Shown here one piece after another: positions 27,396 to 39,107 of a stretch of 64,000 bases of DNA. The DNA lies in NCBI GenBank assembly GCA_036563665.1, contig DATCLY010000058.1, positions 1-64,000 on the forward strand, read 5' to 3'. Source of the DNA: FEN-1219 sp036563665. Lineage in GTDB: Bacteria; Pseudomonadota; Gammaproteobacteria; Steroidobacterales; Rariloculaceae. The position numbers and the translations under genes are program-made. The notes under the pieces are model-generated. The model was not told the DNA's origin. It saw only the letters and a list, made by a program, of their open reading frames with translations, and ran no database searches. Position 1 is the first letter of the stretch. Every line of letters begins with the position of its first letter.

Positions 27396-28670
27396 GTGCC
27401 GAACTGTCGCCTCGCCGCCTTCGCGCTCGCCGCCGCCGCATCCGCCGCGCTTGCGCAGACGCCGGAACCGAAGCCCGCGTTCTCGGGCCAGACCGACGCG
27501 CCGCCGCCCGAGCGGCCGTCGAGGGTGCGCGTGGAGGTCATCACGGACCGGCTCACGAATCCGTGGTCGATCGCGTTCCTGCCCAACGGCGATTTTCTGG
27601 TCGCGGAGCGGGCGGGCACGCTGCGCACCGTCTCGCCGGACGGCAAGGTGTCGGAGCCGATCGCGGGCGTGCCGCCCGTCAAGGTGGTGGCGGCGCAAGG
27701 CTTTCACGACGTGGTGCTCGATCCGGATTTCGAGCGCAACCGGCTCGTCTACTTCACCTACTTCGCGCCGCCGCGCGGCGAGCCGCCCGGCGAGTGGCCG
27801 GTGGAGCACTTCTACGACGAAGTGTGGAACAAGACGCTCGCGGAGCGCCGCGCGCTCGACATCGGCACCGAGCGCGTGGGCCGGGCCCGGCTGTCCGAAG
27901 ACCATCGCCGGCTCGAGGACGTGGAGGTGCTGATCGAAGGCCGCGTGGAACGGCGCATCGTGTTCGCGCCGGACGGGACGCTCTTCGTGACGGGCGCCGA
28001 CGCGTTCCGCTTCTACGACTCCGACCTCGACGGCATCGAGCACGACGAGCCGCACGAGCCGGACGTGCGCCGCAACTTCACGGGCCGCGTCATCCGTATC
28101 AACCCCGACGGCACGATTCCGCCGGACAACCCATGGCTCGGCCGGGCCACGGTGGCGCGCGAGACGTTCGCGCACGGCTTCAAGGACCCGGAAGGCGCGG
28201 CCATCCATCCCGAGACGGGCGAGCTCTGGGTGATCGACCACGGCCCGCAGGGTGGAGACGAGGTGAACATCGTGCGCCCGGGCCGCGACTACGGCTGGCC
28301 GGAGGTCTCCTACGGCGTGCAGTACGATGCGCGCCAGCCCGATGGGCGCAAGAACGTGCCGGTCGGGCTCGGCCGCACGTCGATGCCGGGCGTGGAGGAG
28401 CCGATCTACTATTGGGTGCCGTCGATCGCCCCCTCCGGCATGGCGTTCTACACCGGCGACCTGCTCCCCGAGTGGCGCGGGAATCTGTTCGTCGGCGCCA
28501 TGGCAGGCCGGCATCTCGTGCGCCTCGTGCTCGACGGCGAGCGCGTCGTGGCCGAGGAGAAGCTCCTCGGCGACCTGAACCTGCGGATCCGCGAAGTGCG
28601 CCAGGGGCCCGACGGGGCGCTGTATCTCCTCGGCGGAAATCAGCTGCTCCGCGTGGTGCCGGAGCGCTAG
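27396..28670 (+). CDS. PQQ-dependent sugar dehydrogenase-type beta-propeller, exported
   Basis: A 424-residue protein with signal peptide (CRLAAFALAAAASAALAQ) and a six-bladed propeller of the soluble glucose/aldose dehydrogenase family. Typical pieces are LTNPWSIAFLPNGDFLVAER near 48-68, QGFHDVVLDPDFERNRLVYF near 105, GFKDPEGAAIHPETGELWVI near 260, DHGPQGGDEVNIVRPGRDYG near 280 and PSGMAFYTGD near 350. It would act in the periplasm with bound PQQ, passing electrons to the respiratory chain. GTG 27396 is chosen for the AGAGGGGAG ribosome site. Confidence 0.85.
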   Translation: MPNCRLAAFALAAAASAALAQTPEPKPAFSGQTDAPPPERPSRVRVEVITDRLTNPWSIAFLPNGDFLVAERAGTLRTVSPDGKVSEPIAGVPPVKVVAAQGFHDVVLDPDFERNRLVYFTYFAPPRGEPPGEWPVEHFYDEVWNKTLAERRALDIGTERVGRARLSEDHRRLEDVEVLIEGRVERRIVFAPDGTLFVTGADAFRFYDSDLDGIEHDEPHEPDVRRNFTGRVIRINPDGTIPPDNPWLGRATVARETFAHGFKDPEGAAIHPETGELWVIDHGPQGGDEVNIVRPGRDYGWPEVSYGVQYDARQPDGRKNVPVGLGRTSMPGVEEPIYYWVPSIAPSGMAFYTGDLLPEWRGNLFVGAMAGRHLVRLVLDGERVVAEEKLLGDLNLRIREVRQGPDGALYLLGGNQLLRVVPER

Positions 28671-28891
28671 GAGCGCGCGGTGCAGCCGCCACGCGCCCGA
28701 GCAGCCGCGCTTCACGTCGTGCGCGAATGGGACTTCTGTCTCAATTTTTGTTCAGAACGGGCCGGGCAGACGAGCCGGTGGGCGAAAGCAGCGGTTCGTG
28801 ACGTAAAATGCCCGTCAGCGGAACGTCGCGGCGGAGTGACGCGCGCTCGCTGACACGGCCCGCGCATTCCGGCAAGGAGGCGTACCGCAAC

Positions 28892-30208
28892 ATGCTCCAT
28901 CGCCGCCACACGATCCCCGTCCTGCTGATGGCGGCGGCGTTCGCCCTGTCGGCCTGCTATCAGCAGCCGGGTGGGCCGGGCGATGCCCGCGAGCAGCGGA
29001 TTCCGGCCGTGGAGGCGGTGGAGGTGGTGCGCGGCACCCTGCCGCTCGAGGAGCGCCTCGCGGGCTCCGTGCTGGCCCGCAATCAGACTGAGATCTACCC
29101 GGAGGTCGCCGGCCGCATCGTCGAGGTGCTCGCCAACGACGGCGATCGCGTGGAGGCGGGGCAGCCGCTGGTCCTGCTGCACAGCACCGAGTACGAGGAG
29201 CAGCTTCGCCAGGCGGAGGCGGGCCTGCGCGTGGCGGAAGCACGCGTGCAGCAGGCCGAGGCCAACCTCGCGCGGGCGCGGGCCGATCTCGAACGCATCG
29301 AGGCCATCGTCGCGCGCGATCTCGCGAGCCGCGCCGAGCTCGACGCCATTCGCGCCCAGGCGCTGTCCGCGGAAGCGGAGGTGGCGCTCATGCGGGCCGA
29401 GCGCGCCCAGGCGGAGTCGCTGGTCGAAGAGCGCCGTAACGCGCTCGCGGAGACCATCGTGCGCGCGCCGGTCGCGGGCGTGGTGGGCGGCCGCAACGCC
29501 GAGGTGGGTCAGCTCGCCACCACCACCACGCCGCTCTTCGTGATCGGCGACCCCGAGGCGGTGCGCGTGACCGTCACGCTCACGCAGCGCATGCTGAGCT
29601 ACATCGACGTCGGGACGCGCGTCAACATCTACACGGACGCCATCGGCGAGCAGCCGATTGCGGCACAGATCTCGCGCATCTCGCCGTTCCTGCATCCGGT
29701 CACGCGCACCACGCGCGCGGAGATCGACGTCGAGCAGAACGCCGGGCGGCTGCGCCCCGGCATGTTCGTCACGGTGGACGTGCTGTACGGCGAGAGCCAG
29801 CTCTCGTCGCTCGTGCCGAACAGCGCCGTGTACACGCACCCGCGGGACGGCCGCCAGGGCGTGTACGTCGCACGGCTGGCCGACGCGAATCGCGACCTCG
29901 AGGGCACCGGCGAGCCGCTGCGGCGCCCGGTGCTCGAACCGTCCGGGCCCGTCGCGGTCGAATTCGTGCCCGTGCGCGTGATCGCGCGCGGCCGCGAGGC
30001 GTCGGCCGTCGAGGGCGTCGAGCCCGGCCAGTGGGTAGTGACCGTGGGCCACCATCTGCTGTCGTCGGGCGACGCCAATCAGGCCGTCGTGCAGCCGACG
30101 CCGTGGGACCACATCATGCGCCTGCAGCGCATGCAGTCGCGGGACTTGCTCGAGATGATCGAAAGGCGCCAGGAACAGCTGCGAGACGAGGCGCCCACGC
30201 TCAACTAG
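28892..30208 (+). CDS. RND efflux periplasmic adaptor, lipoprotein
   Basis: A 438-residue membrane fusion protein. The lipobox FALSACYQ places it on the inner membrane facing the periplasm. Domains in order: first lipoyl half (EIYPEVAGRIVEVLANDGDR near 65), an alpha-hairpin with coiled-coil pattern (about 95-185, rich in Ala/Glu/Arg), second lipoyl half (IVRAPVAGVVGGRNAEVG near 190), beta-barrel (RVTVTLTQRMLSYIDVGTRV) and a membrane-proximal tail. AAGGAGG lies 11 bases before ATG 28892. It is 14 bp upstream of the RND pump gene. No regulator or outer-membrane channel gene is adjacent. Confidence 0.88.
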   Translation: MLHRRHTIPVLLMAAAFALSACYQQPGGPGDAREQRIPAVEAVEVVRGTLPLEERLAGSVLARNQTEIYPEVAGRIVEVLANDGDRVEAGQPLVLLHSTEYEEQLRQAEAGLRVAEARVQQAEANLARARADLERIEAIVARDLASRAELDAIRAQALSAEAEVALMRAERAQAESLVEERRNALAETIVRAPVAGVVGGRNAEVGQLATTTTPLFVIGDPEAVRVTVTLTQRMLSYIDVGTRVNIYTDAIGEQPIAAQISRISPFLHPVTRTTRAEIDVEQNAGRLRPGMFVTVDVLYGESQLSSLVPNSAVYTHPRDGRQGVYVARLADANRDLEGTGEPLRRPVLEPSGPVAVEFVPVRVIARGREASAVEGVEPGQWVVTVGHHLLSSGDANQAVVQPTPWDHIMRLQRMQSRDLLEMIERRQEQLRDEAPTLN

Positions 30209-30222
30209 CGCCCGACACGGTC

Positions 30223-33327
<3,105 letters not shown>

Positions 33328-33345
33328 CCCGCGGCCCAACGCAGC

Positions 33346-33469
33346 CTGTGAGAGCGGCTTTCCAGCCGCGATCTTGCGCGCCAAACGAAGAATCGCGCCC
33401 GGAAAGGCGCTCCCACAGGCTTCGTTCGGCGGCCGCGTGCAGGGTTTGGCTGGAAAGCCGCTCTCACCG
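33346..33469. repeat. Cluster of three REP-like hairpins
   Basis: Plus copy GAGAGCGGCTTTCCAGCCGC at about 33350, minus copy AATCGCGCCCGGAAAGGCGC at about 33390, and minus copy GGCTGGAAAGCCGCTCTCAC at about 33448. The first two form an inverted pair bounded by CTGTGAG and CCCACAG. The cluster fills most of the gap between the RND pump and cstA. Confidence 0.75.
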
Positions 33470-33547
33470 TACTAGAATCACGGGGTCGCGCCGGCACGGG
33501 CGCGTCATAGCAATAGCGGCGGACGGGAGCCGCAGGAGGAGGGGGCC

Positions 33548-35635
33548 ATCACGAGCAACACCGGCGTCCGGCGTCTGGCGACCTTCGCCCTCTGGGCGGG
33601 CGTGGTCGCGCTCGCCACGTTCGCATTGGCAGGCATCGCGCTCAACCGCGGCGAGAGCATCGATGCGCTGTGGTTCATCGTCGCCGCGGTCTGCGTCTAC
33701 GCGCTCGGCTATCGGTTCTATGCGGCCTTCGTGGCCGCGAAGGTGCTTGCGCTGGACCCCACGCGGGCGACGCCCGCGGAGCGCTTCAACGACGGCCGCG
33801 ACTTCGTGCCGACGAACCGCTGGGTGGTGTTCGGCCATCACTTCGCGGCCATCGCGGGGCCCGGGCCGCTGGTCGGGCCCACGCTCGCGGCGCAGTTCGG
33901 CTACCTGCCCGGCACGCTGTGGATCCTGATCGGCGCCGTGCTCGGCGGGTGCGTGCAGGACTTCGTCACGCTGTTCTGCTCCATCCGCCGCGACGGGCGC
34001 TCGCTCGGGCAGATGGCCCGCGACGAGCTCGGTCCCGTGGGCGGCGCCGTGGCGCTCGTCGGCGTGATGGCCATCATGATCATCCTCATCGCCGTGCTCG
34101 GGCTCGTGGTGGTGAACGCCATGCGCGGCAGCCCGTGGGCCACGTCCACCGTGGCGGCGACGATCCCGATCGCGATCCTGATCGGGCTCTACATGCGCAA
34201 CATCAGGCCGGGCCGCGTGCTCGAGGGCACGGCCATCGGCGTGGCGCTGCTGCTCTTCGCCGTGTTCGCCGGCGGGTGGGTGGACGAGCACCCGGTGTTG
34301 CGCACCTGGTTCGACTACGACGCGCCCACGCTCGCGCTCATGGTCATCGGCTACGGCTTCGCCGCCGCCGTGCTGCCCGTGTGGCTGCTGCTCGCGCCGC
34401 GGGACTATCTCTCCACCTTCATGAAGATCGGCACCATCGCGCTGCTCGCGGTGGCCATCGTGGTGCTGAACCCCGAGGTCAAGATGCCGGCGCTCACGCC
34501 GTTCGTGGACGGCACCGGGCCCATTTTCGGCGGCGACGTGTTCCCGTTCGTGTTCATCACCATCGCGTGCGGCGCCATCTCGGGCTTCCACGCGCTGATC
34601 TCCTCGGGCACCACGCCCAAGCTCATCTCGAACGAGCGGGACGCGCGGCTCGTGGGATACGGCGCCATGGCCATCGAGTCGTTCGTGGCCATCATGGCCA
34701 TGGTGGCCGCCTGCGTGCTCGATCCCGGCGTGTATTTCGCCATCAACAGTCCCGCGGGCGTCGTGGGCACGCAGGCCGCGGAGGCCGTGGCGACGATCTC
34801 CTCGTGGGGCTACCCGGTCACCGTCGAGCAGATGGACGAGCTCGCGCGCGAGATGGGCGAGGCCACGCTGTTCGCCCGCACGGGCGGCGCGCCGTCGCTC
34901 GCCGTGGGCATGGCGAGCATCTTCTCGAGCGCCTTCGGCCAGACGCTGCTCTCGGTCTGGTACCACTTCGCCATCATGTTCGAGGCGCTGTTTATTCTCA
35001 CGACGGTAGACGCCGGCACGCGCGTCGCGCGCTTCATGCTGCAAGACATGATCGGCAACGTGTTCCCGGCCATGGGCCGCACGAGCTGGTATCCGAGCGT
35101 GCTGATCTGCAGCGCGCTGGTGGTGGCGGGCTGGGGCTACTTCCTGTACATGGGCACCATCGACCCGCTGGGCGGCATCAACAGCCTCTGGCCGCTGTTC
35201 GGCATCGCCAACCAGATGCTCGCGGCCATTGCCCTGTGCGTCGCCACCGCCATCATCGTGAAGTCGGGCAAGGCCCGCTTCGCCTGGGTGACGGCCGCGC
35301 CGCTGGTCTGGCTCGTCATCATCACCACCACGGGCGCCTGGCAGAAGCTTTTCGATGAGGACGTCCGCGTGGGCTTCCTGTCGCACGCGAACGACCTCGC
35401 CGCGCAGATCGCTTCCGGGGCGCTCACCGGCGACGCCGCGGCGCAGGCCGCGCGCCTCATCTTCAACGACCGGCTGGACGCGGGGCTTACGGCGTTCTTC
35501 CTGCTCACCACGTGGGTCCTCGTGTTCGAGACCGCGCGGGTGTGCTTCGCCGCCGTGTCGGGCAAGCGAGTGCCGCCGTCCACCGAGTCGCCGCACATCC
35601 CGAGCCGTCTCGTGGAGGACTGGGTGCGTGACTGA
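33548..35635 (+). CDS. cstA: Carbon starvation protein A family transporter (CstA/BtsT)
   Basis: A peptide/pyruvate-type transporter of the CstA family, about 695 residues with some 16-18 membrane helices. Conserved blocks are RFNDGRDFVPTNRWVVFGHH, FAAIAGPGPLVGPTLAAQFG, LWILIGAVLGGCVQDFVTLF and AISGFHALISSGTTPKLIS. The reading frame matches family members back to ATC 33548, which follows a perfect ribosome site (AGGAGGAGGGGGCC); no ATG, GTG or TTG lies near it. The first standard codon, GTG 33602, would cut into helix 1. I therefore place the start at ATC 33548, an unusual initiation codon. YbdD overlaps its 3' end. Confidence 0.8.
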   Translation: MTSNTGVRRLATFALWAGVVALATFALAGIALNRGESIDALWFIVAAVCVYALGYRFYAAFVAAKVLALDPTRATPAERFNDGRDFVPTNRWVVFGHHFAAIAGPGPLVGPTLAAQFGYLPGTLWILIGAVLGGCVQDFVTLFCSIRRDGRSLGQMARDELGPVGGAVALVGVMAIMIILIAVLGLVVVNAMRGSPWATSTVAATIPIAILIGLYMRNIRPGRVLEGTAIGVALLLFAVFAGGWVDEHPVLRTWFDYDAPTLALMVIGYGFAAAVLPVWLLLAPRDYLSTFMKIGTIALLAVAIVVLNPEVKMPALTPFVDGTGPIFGGDVFPFVFITIACGAISGFHALISSGTTPKLISNERDARLVGYGAMAIESFVAIMAMVAACVLDPGVYFAINSPAGVVGTQAAEAVATISSWGYPVTVEQMDELAREMGEATLFARTGGAPSLAVGMASIFSSAFGQTLLSVWYHFAIMFEALFILTTVDAGTRVARFMLQDMIGNVFPAMGRTSWYPSVLICSALVVAGWGYFLYMGTIDPLGGINSLWPLFGIANQMLAAIALCVATAIIVKSGKARFAWVTAAPLVWLVIITTTGAWQKLFDEDVRVGFLSHANDLAAQIASGALTGDAAAQAARLIFNDRLDAGLTAFFLLTTWVLVFETARVCFAAVSGKRVPPSTESPHIPSRLVEDWVRD

Positions 35636-35810
35636 GCAGCTCGCGCGTCTCTGGGCCGCGATCCGCCGCATGAGCGGCGACGACGCCTACGAGCGCTACC
35701 TCGAGCACTGGCGCCGCCATCACGCGCACGGCGACCCGCCGCTCGACCGCGCCGCGTTCTTCCGCGAGGAGCAGCGGCGCAAGTGGGAGGGCGTGAAGCG
35801 CTGCTGCTGA
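35628..35810 (+). CDS. YbdD/YjiX family small protein (DUF466)
   Basis: A 60-residue protein: TEQLARLWAAIRRMSGDDAY, then YLEHWRRHHAHGDPPLDRAA and the end RRKWEGVKRCC. This is the standard YbdD/YjiX form, which nearly always follows a cstA or btsT gene and is needed for transporter function in E. coli. GTG 35628 overlaps the cstA stop by eight bases, so translation is coupled. The double Cys C-terminus is a family trait. Confidence 0.9.
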   Translation: MTEQLARLWAAIRRMSGDDAYERYLEHWRRHHAHGDPPLDRAAFFREEQRRKWEGVKRCC

Positions 35811-35879
35811 GGCGGTCCGCGAACCGACCGAAGCTGCACGACGCACGACGCGCCGGCGCGGGAAATCGGTAACGCGCGT

Positions 35880-35908
35880 TTCGATCGCGGACGCGCGTCT
35901 GTTATAGT
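35880..35908 (+). promoter_or_regulatory. Possible promoter close to a start codon
   Basis: TTCGAT, 17-base spacer, TATAGT at 35903-35908. Transcription would begin near 35915, three bases before the ATG at 35918. The gene has no ribosome binding site (GTCGCCGCCCG before ATG), consistent with a nearly leaderless message. The -35 box is weak. Confidence 0.35.
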
Positions 35909-35917
35909 CGCCGCCCG

Positions 35918-37315
35918 ATGTCAGACCCAGAACGGAAGAACGGCGAGCCGTCGCTGCTCGCCTCGGTAGGCCTGCGGCTTTCCGATTGGTTCGAGAGGTG
36001 GTTCCCCGACGCGTTCGCGCTCGCGCTCGCGGCGGTGACGATCGTGTTCCTGGCGTGCCTCGCGGCGGGCAGCAGCGTGCTCGAGACCGCGCAGCGCTTC
36101 GGCACCGGGTTCTGGGACCTCATCGCGTTCACGATGCAAATGTCGATGATCATCGTGACGGGATACGCGGTGGCCACCTCGCCGCCCGCCTATCGAGTGA
36201 TCCGTCGTCTCGCCGCGGTGCCGCGCACGGGCCGCGGCGCCGCCGCTTACGTCGGCCTGTTCTCGATGCTCTCCTCGCTCATCTCCTGGAGCTTCAGCCT
36301 GATCTTCAGCGCGCTGCTCGCCCGCGAGGTGGCGCATCGGGTGCGGGGGGCGGATTATCGCGCGATCGGCGCGGCGGCCTATCTCGGGGTCGGCAGCGTA
36401 TGGGCGCTCGGGCTCTCCTCGTCCGCGGCGCTCATCATGGCCACGCCGGATTCGCTGCCCGACGCCATCGAGCAGATCAGCGGCGTGATTCCGCTTTCGC
36501 AAACGATCGGGCTGTGGCAGAGCCTGGCCATCGCCGCCGCGCTGATCGTCGCGTCCATGGCGATCGCGTTCTATTCGGCGCCGCCCGCCCATCAGGCGCG
36601 CGAGATGCGCGACATGGGCGTCGAGTACCAAGAGGCGACGAGCGACCTGGGCAGGCGCGAGAAGCCGGGCGAATGGCTCGAATACAGCCCGCTGCTCACG
36701 ATCGTGGTCTGCGTGCTCGGCTTCGGCTATCTCGCCACGCAGGTCCGGGCGCGCGGGGCGGGAGTGCTGCTCGAGCTCAATCACTACGTGTTCCTGTTCC
36801 TGATCGTGGGGCTGCTGCTGCACTGGCGGCCGCGCTCGTTCGTGAACGCCATCGCCGCGTCCGTCACGCCGGTGGGCGGCGTGCTGATCCAGTACCCGAT
36901 GTACGCCGGCATCGTGCGCATGCTCACGGACTCCGGCCTCGCGACGAAGATGTCGGACTTCTTCGTGTCGATCTCCACCGAGCACACGTTCCCCGTCATG
37001 GTGGGCATCTACTCGGCGTTCCTGGGGCTCTTCATCCCGTCCGCCGGCGGCAAGTGGCTCATCGAGGCGCCGTACCTGCTCGAGGCGGGCAAGGAGCTGG
37101 ATGTGCATCTCGGCTGGGTCGTGCAGACCTACAACGCCACCGAGGCGCTCGCGAACCTCATCCACCCGTTCTGGATGCTGCCGGTGGTGGGCATTCTCGG
37201 GCTCAAGGCGCGCGACATCATCGGCTACTCGATGCTGCAGTTCGTGGTGCACGTGCCGCTGGTGCTGTTCCTCGTCTGGATCCTGAACTACACCCTGAGC
37301 GGCACGGCACACTAG
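35918..37315 (+). CDS. Short-chain fatty acid transporter (AtoE/TIGR00366 family)
   Basis: A 465-residue inner-membrane protein with about 11-12 helices. Family features: LSDWFERWFPDAFALALAAV near 20-40, FGTGFWDLIAFTMQMSMIIV near 62-82, SLISWSFSLIFSALLAREVA near 122-142, FLGLFIPSAGGKWLIEAPYL near 365-390 and NATEALANLIHPFWMLPVVG near 405-428. The AtoE family is thought to import short-chain fatty acids such as acetoacetate or butyrate. It follows cstA-ybdD on the same strand after 107 bp with its own possible promoter. Confidence 0.88.
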   Translation: MSDPERKNGEPSLLASVGLRLSDWFERWFPDAFALALAAVTIVFLACLAAGSSVLETAQRFGTGFWDLIAFTMQMSMIIVTGYAVATSPPAYRVIRRLAAVPRTGRGAAAYVGLFSMLSSLISWSFSLIFSALLAREVAHRVRGADYRAIGAAAYLGVGSVWALGLSSSAALIMATPDSLPDAIEQISGVIPLSQTIGLWQSLAIAAALIVASMAIAFYSAPPAHQAREMRDMGVEYQEATSDLGRREKPGEWLEYSPLLTIVVCVLGFGYLATQVRARGAGVLLELNHYVFLFLIVGLLLHWRPRSFVNAIAASVTPVGGVLIQYPMYAGIVRMLTDSGLATKMSDFFVSISTEHTFPVMVGIYSAFLGLFIPSAGGKWLIEAPYLLEAGKELDVHLGWVVQTYNATEALANLIHPFWMLPVVGILGLKARDIIGYSMLQFVVHVPLVLFLVWILNYTLSGTAH

Positions 37316-37350
37316 GCGCACTGCGGTAGCCGCGCTCCCGCATGACAGCC

Positions 37351-37601
37351 AGGTGGGAGCGGCTTTCCAGCCGCGATTCTTCATACCGCCAAAGCTCGCG
37401 CAAACGTTTCGCGGCGTGGATTGCGTGCGCCCCTTCCAGGACGCTCGCGCGCAGGACGCGCGCGCGCGAGCCCACAGGGATGTGTTCACGGCGGTCCTGG
37501 AAGGGCCACACGCAAGCCGCGCCGCCTGCGGTGACGCGCGAATCGCGACTAGCAAGTCGCTCCCCGAGATGGAGATCGCGGCTGGAAAGCCGCTCTCACA
37601 G
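37351..37601. repeat. Composite repeat: REP-like hairpins flanking a long structured element (copy A)
   Basis: A plus REP (GGAGCGGCTTTCCAGCCGCG, about 37355) runs into a long element to about 37537. A degenerate minus REP (AATCGCGACTAGCAAGTCGC, about 37541) and a full minus REP (CGCGGCTGGAAAGCCGCTCT, about 37578) follow. The long element has an outer stem CCCTTCCAGGAC/GTCCTGGAAGGG (12 bp, perfect) and an inner hairpin GCTCGCGCGC/GCGCGCGAGC, separated by CCACAGGGATGTGTTCACGG. Copy B lies at 51611-51776. Confidence 0.75.
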
Positions 37602-37615
37602 CCGAGGACGAGCCG

Positions 37616-38626
37616 CTACGGCGCACCGGCCGTCGGCCGCCGCAGGTACTTCTTCACGGTCTGCGACCAGACCTCGGCGCCGTAGATGTTGCCCGCCGCG
37701 TCGGCGGCGAGGCCGTGCGCGCCGGTCTCCTGCGTGCGCGCGGGATCGAACTCGGGATCGGGGATGAACGCCCAAACCGTGCCGTCGCGGGCGCTGCCGA
37801 CCCGAATGCCGCGCGTCCAGCCGGCATGGTTGTCCTCGTTCGACTGGTTGTCCGACACGTAGAGCACGTCGTCGGGGCCGATGTGCAGGCCGCTCGGCCG
37901 CCCGAACTGCGTCCACTCCTCGAGGAAGGTCCCGTCCTGCGAGAAGATCTGGATGCGGTTGTTGTTGCGGTCCGCCACGAACAGCCGCCCGCGGGAATCC
38001 ATGGCCAGCGCGTGCGGCACGAGGAACCGTCCCGGCTCGGAGCCGCTGCCGCCCCATTCGAGCAGAAACACGCCTTCCGCGGAAAACTTCACGATGCGGT
38101 TGTTCGAGTCGGGCTCGTGACCGTCCGCCACGAACACGTCGCCGTTCGGCGCCACCAGCACGTCGGTGGGCCCGTTGAAGTGCGCGGGTCCCGCGCCCGC
38201 CACGCCCGCTTCGCCGAGCGACATCAGCAAGCGGCCGTCCGCGTCGAACTTGTGCACCTGATGCCCGCGCCCGGCGCCCGCGCGGGCGTCCGTGACCCAT
38301 ATGTAGCCGTCCTTGTCGACGTGCAGGCCGTGGGGCCACGCGAAACGCCCGGCGCCGAAGCCCCGGAGCCAACGCCCCGAGGGCGCGTAGAGCAGGATCG
38401 GGTCGAGGTCGGGGCGGTCGACGCAGCTGTTCTGCCCGCAGCGTTCCGCGAGCCACACGTTGCCGGCGGCGTCCAGGTCCACGGCGCTCGCCGAGCCGAG
38501 CGGGCGTCCCGGCGCCTCGATCCACGCGTCCAGCGTCTCGTAGGGCGCCGGCTGCGCGAGCGCTCCGGCGGCGAGCGCGATCAGCGAGCATGCGAGGGCG
38601 AACGAGGCGGTGGGGCGAGGCGGCAT
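37616..38626 (-). CDS. Exported NHL-repeat beta-propeller (peptidylglycine alpha-amidating lyase-like)
   Basis: A 336-residue protein with signal peptide (cleavage near GALAQ, residue 25) and a six-bladed NHL propeller. Blades are marked by repeats such as GSASAVDLDAAGNVWLAERC, FAWPHGLHVDKDGYIWVTDA, FNGPTDVLVAPNGDVFVADG and FLVPHALAMDSRGRLFVADR. The arrangement is that of the lyase domain of peptidyl-alpha-hydroxyglycine amidating enzymes; many bacterial relatives lack a tested activity. It stands alone, upstream of no minus-strand partner. Confidence 0.8.
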   Translation of the reverse strand: MPPRPTASFALACSLIALAAGALAQPAPYETLDAWIEAPGRPLGSASAVDLDAAGNVWLAERCGQNSCVDRPDLDPILLYAPSGRWLRGFGAGRFAWPHGLHVDKDGYIWVTDARAGAGRGHQVHKFDADGRLLMSLGEAGVAGAGPAHFNGPTDVLVAPNGDVFVADGHEPDSNNRIVKFSAEGVFLLEWGGSGSEPGRFLVPHALAMDSRGRLFVADRNNNRIQIFSQDGTFLEEWTQFGRPSGLHIGPDDVLYVSDNQSNEDNHAGWTRGIRVGSARDGTVWAFIPDPEFDPARTQETGAHGLAADAAGNIYGAEVWSQTVKKYLRRPTAGAP

Positions 38627-39107
38627 CGTGCTTCATCGAGAGCCTGGTGCGCGCCAGTCTAATCGCACCCGGCCGTCGCTGGAACGCGTCGCGCGGGGAC
38701 TGCAACGCGGCTACTTGCGTCCGTGGAGAGGCGGGGGTCTCCCGCGCGGCTTGGGGTTGCGTTCCTTGGGGAGGAAAACTTCAACGGTTAGGCCGCGAGG
38801 AGACCCCCTTCGAGCTTCGGCATCCCGCTGCGGCAGCCGTCCGCCCCAGCGGGGTACGGCCAGCGCGGTGCGCGTTGTGCGGGTAGCGCGACTGCTCCGG
38901 GCCCGCGCTCACGAGCACTCGGCACGCGGATGCGCGCACGCGCCACCGGCCCAAACGGGCGGCCGATAGCGCTGCCTGCATTACTCCCGATCCAGGAAAC
39001 GGTCGATCGGCGAGCGTCGGGGTGCCAAGCGGGATGCTCTTGCGGTAACCTTGTGGTGTCTTGGGAAAGATTGGGGAGGACGGTGGGAGAACGATAAGGA
39101 TCCCGGC
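38627..39107. other. Divergent intergenic region
   Basis: A 481-bp region between the NHL gene (minus) and the wHTH-FHA gene (plus). It holds the hairpin element at 38733-38808. I found no clear promoter hexamers for either gene. Confidence 0.5.
38733..38808. repeat. Long imperfect inverted repeat, possible structured RNA
   Basis: Arms GGGGGTCTCCCGCGCGGC (38733-38750) and GCCGCGAGGAGACCCCC (38792-38808) pair almost fully. The 41-base loop contains a nested GTTG/CAAC pair and an inner TTCC/GGAA hairpin, giving a three-tier stem-loop. Strand of any transcript is unclear. On the minus strand part of it also reads VEVFLPKERNPKPRG, so a coding remnant is an alternative. Confidence 0.5.
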
